Positions 1-7,285 of a DNA stretch of 64,000 nucleotides are shown here, piece after piece; within the stretch, counting starts at the first letter, position 1, and each line of letters starts with the position of its first letter. This DNA comes from Prevotella sp. oral taxon 376 (GTDB lineage: Bacteria > Bacteroidota > Bacteroidia > Bacteroidales > Bacteroidaceae), in NCBI RefSeq assembly GCF_003043945.1, contig NZ_PYXG01000001.1, positions 1,724,501-1,788,500 of the forward strand. Reading direction: 5' to 3'. The notes beneath the pieces are model-generated. The model made no database searches, was not told where the DNA came from, and was given only the letters and a program-made list of their open reading frames with translations. Both the position numbers and the translations under genes were made by a program.

Positions 1-951
1 AGAGCCTTTCACCTCAATACTGATTACAACCTTCTTTTTAATAAAGGCTTCTAATGTATCGATACAAGCACTCGTAATTTTTAATACTGGTACGGAACAG
101 CCAGTGCATGCAGTACCATGCGTCTTACTATTATAGGCAACAAATGCAGGTTTGGTTTCATCTATCGTTACTTTATTACCTTGCGGGAAGATCTCTTCCG
201 ACCATCCTGTTTCTGTAGTGTATTCTATACCAAATTTGCCTATATACTCATTGCCAAAGGAAATAATACGAACCCCATCTTTAAGTAAGAAAGCTGCTGA
301 CGATATATAAATACTATAATTTTCTTCTCCCCCTATTGAACCATTCTCACCTAAGCGTTTGATAGTAGAACCATTACTCCACCATATTTTAGAAATAGCA
401 GTATGGGTCAAGGTAACATCATCCATCGATTTATACATAATAGGACGAGAGTTCGCGTCTTTTCCCGCATCAAATAATGTCCCTTTAGGTAGGAATACGC
501 TCTGGACATTCTTTCTCAAGGTGAAGAATACAGGGACTGTACCATAAGTTCCTTTGCGGGGTAGGAAGTTCAATATCTGCTTATAGTAGAATTCCATGTG
601 TTTCTCGGTCAGACTATTTAGATTTTTTTGTTCTATCGCAAATAGTTTTAAGAAAGCCAACATCAGTGCAAAGTGTGGTTTTATATTTCCACGATTCATC
701 TGCAGTTCTAATTCTTTCACATTTACTTGCTCCCCATCGTAGAACTCTTGAAAAAACTCTATCCATGTTCCGGCCTTATGGCCTTCATCATCGTAAAAAT
801 TAACTTGATGGGCAAAATTGGCAACTTGTTTAATGAGATCACTAAAGTCGCGCTCGTCTATGCGGATATAGTCTGAGGCAAGTGCCAAAGGGAATCGATC
901 CGTCTGGAATGTTCCACTATGAGTACTGATATAATTCTCTACAATTGCCAT
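1..951 (-). CDS. eCIS baseplate protein, J/gp47-like (partial)
   Basis: The reading frame opens with ATG at 951 and stays open for 317 codons to the left edge, so the C-terminus lies outside the window. The N-terminal part (MAIVENYIST...) is followed around residues 135-165 by a stretch with LPRKGTYGTVPVFFTL and FLPKGTLFDAGKD, the pattern seen in large baseplate components (Afp11/Afp12 type) of contractile injection systems. It would build the wedge around the spike at the end of the tube. It is the last visible gene of the minus-strand injection operon, 9 bp after the gp25 stop. The exact Afp number is an inference from position and size. No signal peptide is seen, as expected for a particle assembled in the cytoplasm. 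Confidence 0.6.
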   Translation of the reverse strand, partial: MAIVENYISTHSGTFQTDRFPLALASDYIRIDERDFSDLIKQVANFAHQVNFYDDEGHKAGTWIEFFQEFYDGEQVNVKELELQMNRGNIKPHFALMLAFLKLFAIEQKNLNSLTEKHMEFYYKQILNFLPRKGTYGTVPVFFTLRKNVQSVFLPKGTLFDAGKDANSRPIMYKSMDDVTLTHTAISKIWWSNGSTIKRLGENGSIGGEENYSIYISSAAFLLKDGVRIISFGNEYIGKFGIEYTTETGWSEEIFPQGNKVTIDETKPAFVAYNSKTHGTACTGCSVPVLKITSACIDTLEAFIKKKVVISIEVKGS

Positions 952-960
952 GATATGTTA

Positions 961-1350
961 TTATTCAAAGTTAAAGGGATACACCATATTATATTCATTT
1001 CCTGTTTCTAAAATAGTGTATGCGATTGTCAACATGAGCTTTCCATTAAGAATCTCTGAACTATTGATTGATAACGAATCAAGCGATATTCTCGGCTCGA
1101 ATTCTGTAATAATCTCCCTAAAAAGTTTCTCAAGACGCTTGATGCGCATTGTATCGGTGCCAAGGAATTGATAATCTTCTATATTGCAGCCATATTGAGG
1201 GTGGAAAAGTCGCTCTTGCTGCTTTGTATGGAATAGTATCATCAAACTTTGCTCTATTTCCTCCTGATCGGATTCTGTAAGCGCAACTGTATTGCTTATC
1301 TTGCTAAATCGAGGTGGAAAGGCCCATCCTCTTCCAACTGTTTCTTCCAT
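961..1350 (-). CDS. GPW/gp25 family baseplate protein
   Basis: A 129-residue protein with the gp25 signature: GRGWAFPPRF near residues 7-16, an EEIEQSLMILFHT stretch near 30-42 followed by ERLFHPQYGCNIEDY. The family (T4 gp25, Afp9, TssE) forms the inner ring of the baseplate and nucleates sheath polymerisation. Length is normal for the family. It sits 3 bp after the PAAR gene and 9 bp before the large baseplate gene, which is the usual order in eCIS loci. The EPR-like core, needed for baseplate-sheath contact in T6SS homologues, appears as EFEPRISLDS near residues 84-93. Confidence 0.85.
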   Translation of the reverse strand: MEETVGRGWAFPPRFSKISNTVALTESDQEEIEQSLMILFHTKQQERLFHPQYGCNIEDYQFLGTDTMRIKRLEKLFREIITEFEPRISLDSLSINSSEILNGKLMLTIAYTILETGNEYNMVYPFNFE

Positions 1351-1353
1351 AAT

Positions 1354-1632
1354 TTATTTCCCTATAATAACGGTAGGACATCCTGCGATTGGCATGGCTC
1401 CACATCCCGCTGTACTGGTTGTTGTTAATGCGGGCCTACCACCTATCAACACCGTGGCGCTCCCCACGAGGAATGGTGAAGCCGGTAAATGCGTCGGTGC
1501 AACGATTGCACAGGTATGCAAATCACCTACGACTGCCGCAGGCATTCCACCAATCAGCACACTTGCGACTCCGGGGCCTGTAACAACGCCTCCATGATTT
1601 GTTATATCACCTATTCTCACTGCAGCTGCCAT
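1354..1632 (-). CDS. PAAR-repeat spike tip protein
   Basis: A 92-residue PAAR protein. Two PAAR-type units can be read: IGDITNHGG...VLIGGMPAAVVGD and FLVGSATVLIGGRPALTTT, with the metal-site residues typical of the family (His13, His38, Cys41, Cys77 region). PAAR proteins cap the VgrG/gp5-like spike with a sharp, metal-stabilised cone and can carry effector fusions; this one is a bare tip with no extension. It follows the spike gene by 11 bp, consistent with co-assembly. Confidence 0.88.
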   Translation of the reverse strand: MAAAVRIGDITNHGGVVTGPGVASVLIGGMPAAVVGDLHTCAIVAPTHLPASPFLVGSATVLIGGRPALTTTSTAGCGAMPIAGCPTVIIGK

Positions 1633-1643
1633 CTTTCCAAGTA

Positions 1644-3374
1644 TTAATTGATTTGTACTATTGCACCTTTCACAATGGTATTTCCGGATGCAGACAACTC
1701 ACAGGCTGCCGTTCCTTGTAATTTCAATTGTGAATTTGCCTTTATATTCACATTACTACCTTCAATGGATATCCCCTGGCTTGCCTTCAGGTTTATGGCT
1801 TGGTTCGTTTCCATGGATATGCCATTACTATCTAAAGATATTTTGTTGCCATTTTGATCTTGAATATAGATTCCACCATCTGCGTCACTAAGTGTAATAC
1901 GATTATTGCCCGGTGTATCCAGTGTCAATACTTTTTGATCATCATCAAATAGAATCTTTAGCTTTTCTCGACTGATAATCCCCTTTTGATGATTGCTATC
2001 AGACTTTTCTATTGGCGAGGGAAGCGTACTACTATGCAGCATTCCAAGTACTACTGCGTTATTGGGGTTGTCATCAACAAATCCGACTATTAACTCATCA
2101 TCAATCTCCGGATAGAATACCACACCGCGCTCCTTCCCCGCGCCAAGCATCGCTAATCGTGCCCAAATTATAGTATTTTCGTTCACGAGTAATTTAATGC
2201 TTATACGCTCTTCCCCGAGGGGATCTCCTTCTAAAGCAACAACTTTCGCTATTTGCAAACCATGTACGGAGGGCATCATGCCTTCAGCTGGTTTGGCCTC
2301 TATATTGTCGTAACGCTCTGCATAGAGTGTTTTATCCATTCCAAGAGTTATCTTCGTATGCCAATCTCCATTCTCTATTGTATGAGAAACCGATGACACA
2401 ATGATCTTTCCATCAAATCTTTTCCCGATATTCTCGAAGGCCACCATCTGTCCTGGCTCTAAGGCCTCCCCCCATATTTCTGCCGAACCGATTATCCTTG
2501 CAAGATCAGTACGCATGCTCAGCATCTTATGATAGGCTATCATCGCATCACGCACTTCCATATAGCCCAATGTAGGTTGCGACAGTTCGTTCCTGTCATT
2601 TGCTTCTGCAAGTTTTTCAATAGGCAGATTACCCATGGCATAGCCATATTGACCTCCTTGCAATGTTTCCTCTTCTTTTTCCTGTGTAGAATAATTCCAG
2701 CCGGTTGTCTTATATGACTTATGGGCATACCTCCCATCCAATTCTAAATCCAGATTATATAAATTATAACCGTTTGCTATATTCAAAGCCGGTTCAGCAT
2801 TTACTTCAGGGGATTTAATTTTTATTCCTTCTGGCGTCGTAACCACTACCATTCCTACAGACTCTGCACGCATATTGATAAAGTCCCAATCCGTGCAATT
2901 ATATTGCACTATTCTTTCGTGCTGGATCGAAGTGTCTTCTACTTCAACTTGAATATTGTACGCCGAGCATATATCCTTGATAACCTTTTGATCAGAACAA
3001 TCTTCAAAATTGCGTATTTTTCTTTCTAAAGTCATCTTATATGCAGGATGCTTTGCCTCGATTGTTAATCTTGCGCCATCACTACTCAGCTGAAGATGCT
3101 GCATTTCAATAATTCCTTTGAAAATACATTTCTGCTCTTCCTCTTTTCCAACGCTGATACTTATCTCTTTTCCAATCAAGAAATTATCGGAATCTCCTAT
3201 CACGAAGTCTTCATCATTAAAGCCGCCATCATTCAATGCGATTTCCGCAGTAGCCAAACGATGAAACTCCGTTTCTGTAACTACTGATATAATATAAGGT
3301 GCAAATTCGGTCTCTTTACCGTTAATTTTCACACTTAAGCTTGTATCTTGAATAAAGATGTCTTTCTTCTCCAT
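1644..3374 (-). CDS. VgrG/gpD-gp5-like central spike
   Basis: A 576-residue spike protein. Residues 1 to about 345 resemble the gpD/gp27-like tube-adaptor part. Around 365-455 there is an OB-fold (Phage_base_V) with GLQIAKVVALEGDPLGEERISI, WARL and GVVFYPEIDDELIVGF. The last 110 residues are a repetitive beta-helix-like stretch rich in short ISL/IKA/IQ repeats, ending INLKASQGISIEGSNVN and IVKGAIVQIN. This corresponds to Afp8 or Pvc8 in eCIS and to VgrG in T6SS. It forms the trimeric needle that punctures the target and is topped by the neighbouring PAAR protein. No lysozyme or effector extension is visible. Confidence 0.88.
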   Translation of the reverse strand: MEKKDIFIQDTSLSVKINGKETEFAPYIISVVTETEFHRLATAEIALNDGGFNDEDFVIGDSDNFLIGKEISISVGKEEEQKCIFKGIIEMQHLQLSSDGARLTIEAKHPAYKMTLERKIRNFEDCSDQKVIKDICSAYNIQVEVEDTSIQHERIVQYNCTDWDFINMRAESVGMVVVTTPEGIKIKSPEVNAEPALNIANGYNLYNLDLELDGRYAHKSYKTTGWNYSTQEKEEETLQGGQYGYAMGNLPIEKLAEANDRNELSQPTLGYMEVRDAMIAYHKMLSMRTDLARIIGSAEIWGEALEPGQMVAFENIGKRFDGKIIVSSVSHTIENGDWHTKITLGMDKTLYAERYDNIEAKPAEGMMPSVHGLQIAKVVALEGDPLGEERISIKLLVNENTIIWARLAMLGAGKERGVVFYPEIDDELIVGFVDDNPNNAVVLGMLHSSTLPSPIEKSDSNHQKGIISREKLKILFDDDQKVLTLDTPGNNRITLSDADGGIYIQDQNGNKISLDSNGISMETNQAINLKASQGISIEGSNVNIKANSQLKLQGTAACELSASGNTIVKGAIVQIN

Positions 3375-3377
3375 GAA

Positions 3378-3974
3378 TTATTTTATTTCATGTATCGTAT
3401 CTTTTCCCAACTTGCTGGCCTGATCTGTCACCTCGCTGGCACAAGTACATTCGCATATGGGGCGACACTCTTGCTTTGCTTTGGGGGGCTTCTTCTTTTG
3501 AGAAGGCTTAGGCCTTGAAACCGTTTTAAAGCTACAAGATAGTTTTGCTCGTAGTGGAGTTCCATCCTGATGAAACAGCTGATAAACAATTTCTAATGAT
3601 GTCAGTTTGCATAACATCAATATTCCAGCGTATTCAATTCCTACATAAGGTGCTTTATAGCCCATTTCGGGATTAGAATATACGATTTCCAAGAATTTAT
3701 CAATCTCTGTTTTTACATCGCTTCGATTCTCGTCTACCAATCCTGTGCCATCGATGAGAAGATCAAATTTAATCACTTCACTCTCAAAGCCCATGCCCTT
3801 ACCGACATCATTTACCGACCCGAGAGGTTGATTCTTTTTATCTTCACTCTTAACGGATAAGGTTCGCACAAAAGAAGTAGGATTTAAAACTGCCAAGTAT
3901 TCAGCTTTACTGACTACATCCTTCTCTTTGAAACTATTCTCAGAGAATGCTCTAAATGCCATTTTCCTAATCAT
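3378..3974 (-). CDS. CIS tube-baseplate adaptor protein (Afp7-like, no LysM)
   Basis: A 198-residue protein beginning MIRKMAFRAFSENSF, with a CIS-tube type N-terminal domain (LNPTSFVRTLSV..., FDLLIDGTGL near 70-80, and YVGIEYAGILMLCKLTSLEIVYQLF near 125-150). Family members join the inner tube to the spike and usually end in a LysM domain. Here the LysM is absent. After residue 155 there is a basic, Pro-rich linker and a cysteine cluster (five Cys within about 15 residues, C-x3-C-x-C-x-C pattern). ATG at 3974 overlaps the stop of the DUF5908 gene (ATGA), suggesting coupled translation. An in-frame Met four codons later (3962) is an alternative start. Confidence 0.75.
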   Translation of the reverse strand: MIRKMAFRAFSENSFKEKDVVSKAEYLAVLNPTSFVRTLSVKSEDKKNQPLGSVNDVGKGMGFESEVIKFDLLIDGTGLVDENRSDVKTEIDKFLEIVYSNPEMGYKAPYVGIEYAGILMLCKLTSLEIVYQLFHQDGTPLRAKLSCSFKTVSRPKPSQKKKPPKAKQECRPICECTCASEVTDQASKLGKDTIHEIK

Positions 3975-4132
3975 CGTTCTCTGTTTTTCCTTTGGCTTGT
4001 CAGTCTCTCGTACACCCTGTTGGTATGCGAAATGTTATCTACTTGCTTTTCCGCTGTCAGAGGGTTAGGGGCAGTTTTCCTGCTGCGAGTGAAATCCGCT
4101 TTAATAGTAAGTTCCTTAATTTTAAGTGTCAT
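3971..4132 (-). CDS. DUF5908 family small eCIS protein
   Basis: A small protein of 53 residues if started at the ATG at 4132 (MTLKIKELTIKADF...). The IKELxIKA opening is the recognisable core of DUF5908, a short protein found in Bacteroidota injection loci between tube and adaptor genes. An upstream ATG at 4159 would add nine residues but overlaps the previous gene by 38 bp, so 4132 is preferred. Its role is unknown; position suggests a chaperone or minor assembly factor for the tube-baseplate joint. Its stop overlaps the start of the adaptor gene by 4 bp. Confidence 0.65.
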   Translation of the reverse strand: MTLKIKELTIKADFTRSRKTAPNPLTAEKQVDNISHTNRVYERLTSQRKNRER

Positions 4133-4586
4133 TCTCCACTTTAAATGATCGGTATGCAAGTTCTATTGTCTCTATAGCCAGCTCATTCTTGTTGGCATGA
4201 AGTGATGAGGACTCCATTTTTACAGGATATACCCCCGTAACATTCCAAGTACGCAGAGGCTTAATGTTCTCATCAACGATAGAGATCGTCATATCACCGG
4301 GCTTGAAAATGAAATCCTCTAAGGCTCCCTTCACCCACTTCATCAAATCAGAATCGAGACTATGGGATTCCATTGCCCGTTTCAAAACAATGTTCTTATA
4401 CTTAGCTTCCTTTGGAAGTTTCCATACAAAACCGTTTTCACCTCCTTCTTTATATTCTTCAACAGATAGTTCTGACATTAGTCCCGAAACTTCTTGCCAG
4501 CCTGAGTCTTCAAGGTTAAATGGCCTTTTGAAACTCACAATAAATGAAAAGGCTGACATATAAGATTTTGTATCTTTACCTGTCAT
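4122..4586 (-). CDS. Tail tube protein, T4 gp19-like (second copy)
   Basis: A 154-residue gp19-type tube protein. Landmarks are FSFIVSF near the start, WQEVSGLMSELSVEEYKEGG, the ITISIVDEN-type strand (MTISIVDENIKPLRTW near 98-113) and the C-terminal LAIETIELAYRSFKVE. The family forms stacked hexameric rings of the inner tube. It is a diverged paralogue of the upstream gene (4657-5109); eCIS typically have two or three tube proteins, one being the main shaft and another at the baseplate end. Being closest to the adaptor gene, this copy is a candidate for the baseplate-proximal ring (Afp5-like), an inference. Confidence 0.85.
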   Translation of the reverse strand: MTGKDTKSYMSAFSFIVSFKRPFNLEDSGWQEVSGLMSELSVEEYKEGGENGFVWKLPKEAKYKNIVLKRAMESHSLDSDLMKWVKGALEDFIFKPGDMTISIVDENIKPLRTWNVTGVYPVKMESSSLHANKNELAIETIELAYRSFKVENDT

Positions 4587-4656
4587 GGGTCAATATTGAA
4601 TGAGATTGAAAAGTGGGCGCAGGCAGAACTTGTCTGTCCTGCACCCTCACTCTGTT

Positions 4657-5109
4657 CTATTTACTTTGTGGATGATCTGTGGTGAAGCTCTCATAGGCAA
4701 GTTCAAGGCTTTCAACCAATACCTCACCCTTTGATGCACTCAGGTCTCCCGGGGTATACTTTGCGGGAAACGCATTCTTCAAGTTCCACACGACAACTGG
4801 TTTATGCTCTTCATCAAGCAAAGAAATGATAATATCCCGCCTGGTGACGGTATTATTCTTAATTTCTGATATCCAGGTGTAAAACCCATTGTCTGCTTTC
4901 ATTGTGCCGCGCTTGAGCGTAACATTGCCATAAGTTTTTAGTCCAGGCATTTTAAATGTCGTGTACTCCTTATCAGCTCCATTGCGATATTCAATCACCT
5001 TCGTGCTAACATTCAACCCCGACACATCAGAGAAACAAACATTCTCATCGTCATCACTCCACTTCACTGAAAAGTGAAAGCCTGTTAAGGGATAATTATT
5101 ATTTGCCAT
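4657..5109 (-). CDS. Tail tube protein, T4 gp19-like (main tube candidate)
   Basis: A 150-residue gp19-family tube protein: YPLTGFHFSVKW at the N-terminus, CFSDVSGLNVSTKVIEYRNG near 25-44, FKMPGLKTYGNVTLKRG near 52-68, DIIISLLDEEHKPVVVW near 92-108 and VLVESLELAYESF at the C-terminus. It directly follows the sheath gene (33 bp gap), the usual place of the main shaft subunit. The 70-bp gap to the second tube gene is the largest within this block and includes a short GC-rich stretch. Confidence 0.87.
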   Translation of the reverse strand: MANNNYPLTGFHFSVKWSDDDENVCFSDVSGLNVSTKVIEYRNGADKEYTTFKMPGLKTYGNVTLKRGTMKADNGFYTWISEIKNNTVTRRDIIISLLDEEHKPVVVWNLKNAFPAKYTPGDLSASKGEVLVESLELAYESFTTDHPQSK

Positions 5110-5142
5110 AATGCTTATAGTTTGTTTTTTATAAATTCGAAA

Positions 5143-6618
5143 TTAAGACTCTTGAACCTTGTGTGAGAACTGGAGCACAATGAACTCTGCCGGCCGGACA
5201 GCTGCTAAGCCAATTTCAACCTTCATGATGCCCTTATTGATATCATCCTCTGTCATTGTCTCCCTAAGTCCTACGGAAACATAAAAGGCTTCTTTCGTTG
5301 TAGAGCCAGCCAATGCGCCATCGCGCCACAAGTTAGAAAGGAAATTTTCTATCTGGCAACGAACCTTTACCCATGTGTTTGCTGTATTGGGTTGGAAAAC
5401 AGCCCATGCCGTGGCATTTTTTACACTTTGCTCTATATAGGCAAACAAGCGGCGCACTTGAATATAACGCCATTCGTTGCTATTACTATCCAGTGTGCGA
5501 GCTCCCCAAACAAGAATACCTTTACCTCTGAAATAGCGAATGGCATTGACGGATATACCCGAATCAGCAGGAACATTCATTTTTCCCTGCTGTGTATCCG
5601 AGATGTGAACATTGACATCAGAAACTGAATTTATACTGATATTGGCAGGTGCATTCCAAACACCATTCTTGGCATCATTCGTACAAATGATACCTGCCAT
5701 AGCGCCGCTTGGCGGAATAATCTTAGCCGGCTCCAGCAAAGCTGCCACCACGCTGTCGTAATCTTTTTGTGTTGCGGCATACTTCTTGGCCTCATATTTC
5801 GCTTTCTCCGAATCGCTATTCTTTTGGGGCTCACCCTCTTTACCCCAAACAAAACAGTGCGCGACTTGATAAAAATCAATATCTTTTGCATAGTTTGTCT
5901 TCACGAATGGATAATAGCCTGCACCATAATTCAAGTTATTGGTACCAACTGCCTCACGGAATGCATTGATATCCGCATCCGTATTACCAGTGCTTTTCAC
6001 ATCCAACAAAGCAATGCGGTTTTGCATTTTTGCACAATGTGATAAAGCTCTTTTCTGAATAGAGCCAAGCAATGTTGCGTCAAAATTTGTCGCTGCATCA
6101 GGGAATAGGACTATTGTTATCTCTGGCACAGTCTCCAAACATTTAAATACTTCTTCAGAGAAAGTTGCTTCCGTGATGGTGTCTTCGAAGCTTGCCACCG
6201 ACACGACATAACATTCAGCCCCTCCATTATCAAAGAAAAGGCGCATACTGTCATAAAGCACAAACTCTGAACCGATTAATTTTGTTTCCTTGACTTCAAG
6301 AGGTTTCGGGCCACCAAATTTGCTCTCGAAATCAAGCAAACTGATTACCTTGACCGGTTTGAGTATCCTCTTCGTAGACTGACCATTCTCCTTTGTTGTC
6401 TTTGGAGAGGATTTTTCAGTTGTACTGCCTGTACTCACATTTTTATTTCCTGCATTATTGACATCTTGCTGAGAAGATGTTGCAGTTACACTACCAATAA
6501 AAGGAGATTTCTCAGTTATTCCTATAAAAACAGGAATTGCAGTTGCTACCCCCGCGACAGACGGCGGAAACTTGGAGATTTCTTCCACATAGACACCTGG
6601 TGTTTTGTAATCATTCAT
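5143..6618 (-). CDS. Contractile tail sheath protein
   Basis: A 491-residue sheath subunit. The N-terminus has the family opening YKTPGVYVEEISKFPPSVAGV followed by VPVFIGIT, and the C-terminus has the typical handshake strand region ending GLAAVRPAEFIVLQFSHKVQE. Between residues about 50 and 85 there is a Ser/Thr/Lys-rich insertion that looks surface exposed. Sheath subunits wrap the tube in an extended state and contract to drive it into the target. Only one sheath gene is seen, whereas Afp and PVC encode several; more could lie beyond the left edge. The gene lies between the DUF4255 gene and the main tube gene. Confidence 0.92.
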   Translation of the reverse strand: MNDYKTPGVYVEEISKFPPSVAGVATAIPVFIGITEKSPFIGSVTATSSQQDVNNAGNKNVSTGSTTEKSSPKTTKENGQSTKRILKPVKVISLLDFESKFGGPKPLEVKETKLIGSEFVLYDSMRLFFDNGGAECYVVSVASFEDTITEATFSEEVFKCLETVPEITIVLFPDAATNFDATLLGSIQKRALSHCAKMQNRIALLDVKSTGNTDADINAFREAVGTNNLNYGAGYYPFVKTNYAKDIDFYQVAHCFVWGKEGEPQKNSDSEKAKYEAKKYAATQKDYDSVVAALLEPAKIIPPSGAMAGIICTNDAKNGVWNAPANISINSVSDVNVHISDTQQGKMNVPADSGISVNAIRYFRGKGILVWGARTLDSNSNEWRYIQVRRLFAYIEQSVKNATAWAVFQPNTANTWVKVRCQIENFLSNLWRDGALAGSTTKEAFYVSVGLRETMTEDDINKGIMKVEIGLAAVRPAEFIVLQFSHKVQES

Positions 6619-6655
6619 AAGATTGTAATTTAACGGTACGACTTATTATATTAAT

Positions 6656-7273
6656 TTAAATCTTTTTATTATCAGCATCTTCTTGATTTAAAGACATCTT
6701 TTTCCACACATGTTGTATCTCACGGATTTCCTTATACGCCATATGTCTTGAGTCTTTGAGCGTAAGCATTCTAACCTTATAACAGACTGCCGGCATAACC
6801 TTACAACCTAAAGTTTGCCATAAACTATTATTTTGCTCCGCTGTCAGAGTTTGCAATTCTATAGACAAGCTCTTCATGATCTTTGCGACATTAGCTTGCT
6901 GTAGCATTTCTTCTTGCGGTAAAGGCTCTTCTTCCTGTGGGGCAAAGTCATATATGTTATTAAGCACATACAGCGTTTTAGATATTTGCATCAGTGCCGT
7001 GTTATAATTTTGTGCTTGCGAAGAGATCACGATAAAGAGGTTAATGCAAAGATCGGGATTAGCAAAATAGCCCTCCTTGTCTGGGAGCGGGTGGTATGAG
7101 ACCTGTTTTTTCATAGATGTTTCTTCCTCAATCCGCAGAAGAGTAATATAAAGACCTTCTTCTTGCTGGCCTTCTTTCTCCAACGCATTCAGATAGACTT
7201 TCCAGTCGGTCCCCATTTCCTTAAACTGGATTTCTAAATATTTTTGTATGGTCTCTAATGTTTTACTGATCAT
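6656..7273 (-). CDS. DUF4255 (Afp16/Pvc16-type) tail terminator
   Basis: A 205-residue protein beginning MISKTLETIQKYLEIQF, with the DUF4255 core: GLYITLLRIEEETSMKKQ near 40-57, then NPDLCINLFIVISSQAQNYNTALMQISKTLYVLNN near 72-106 and the closing region KVMPAVCYKVRMLTLKD near 160-176. In Afp and PVC the homologue caps the distal end of the tube and sheath and sets particle length. It lies 12 bp after the DUF4157 gene and 37 bp before the sheath gene. Confidence 0.85.
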   Translation of the reverse strand: MISKTLETIQKYLEIQFKEMGTDWKVYLNALEKEGQQEEGLYITLLRIEEETSMKKQVSYHPLPDKEGYFANPDLCINLFIVISSQAQNYNTALMQISKTLYVLNNIYDFAPQEEEPLPQEEMLQQANVAKIMKSLSIELQTLTAEQNNSLWQTLGCKVMPAVCYKVRMLTLKDSRHMAYKEIREIQHVWKKMSLNQEDADNKKI

Positions 7274-7285
7274 GGGATTTAATCT

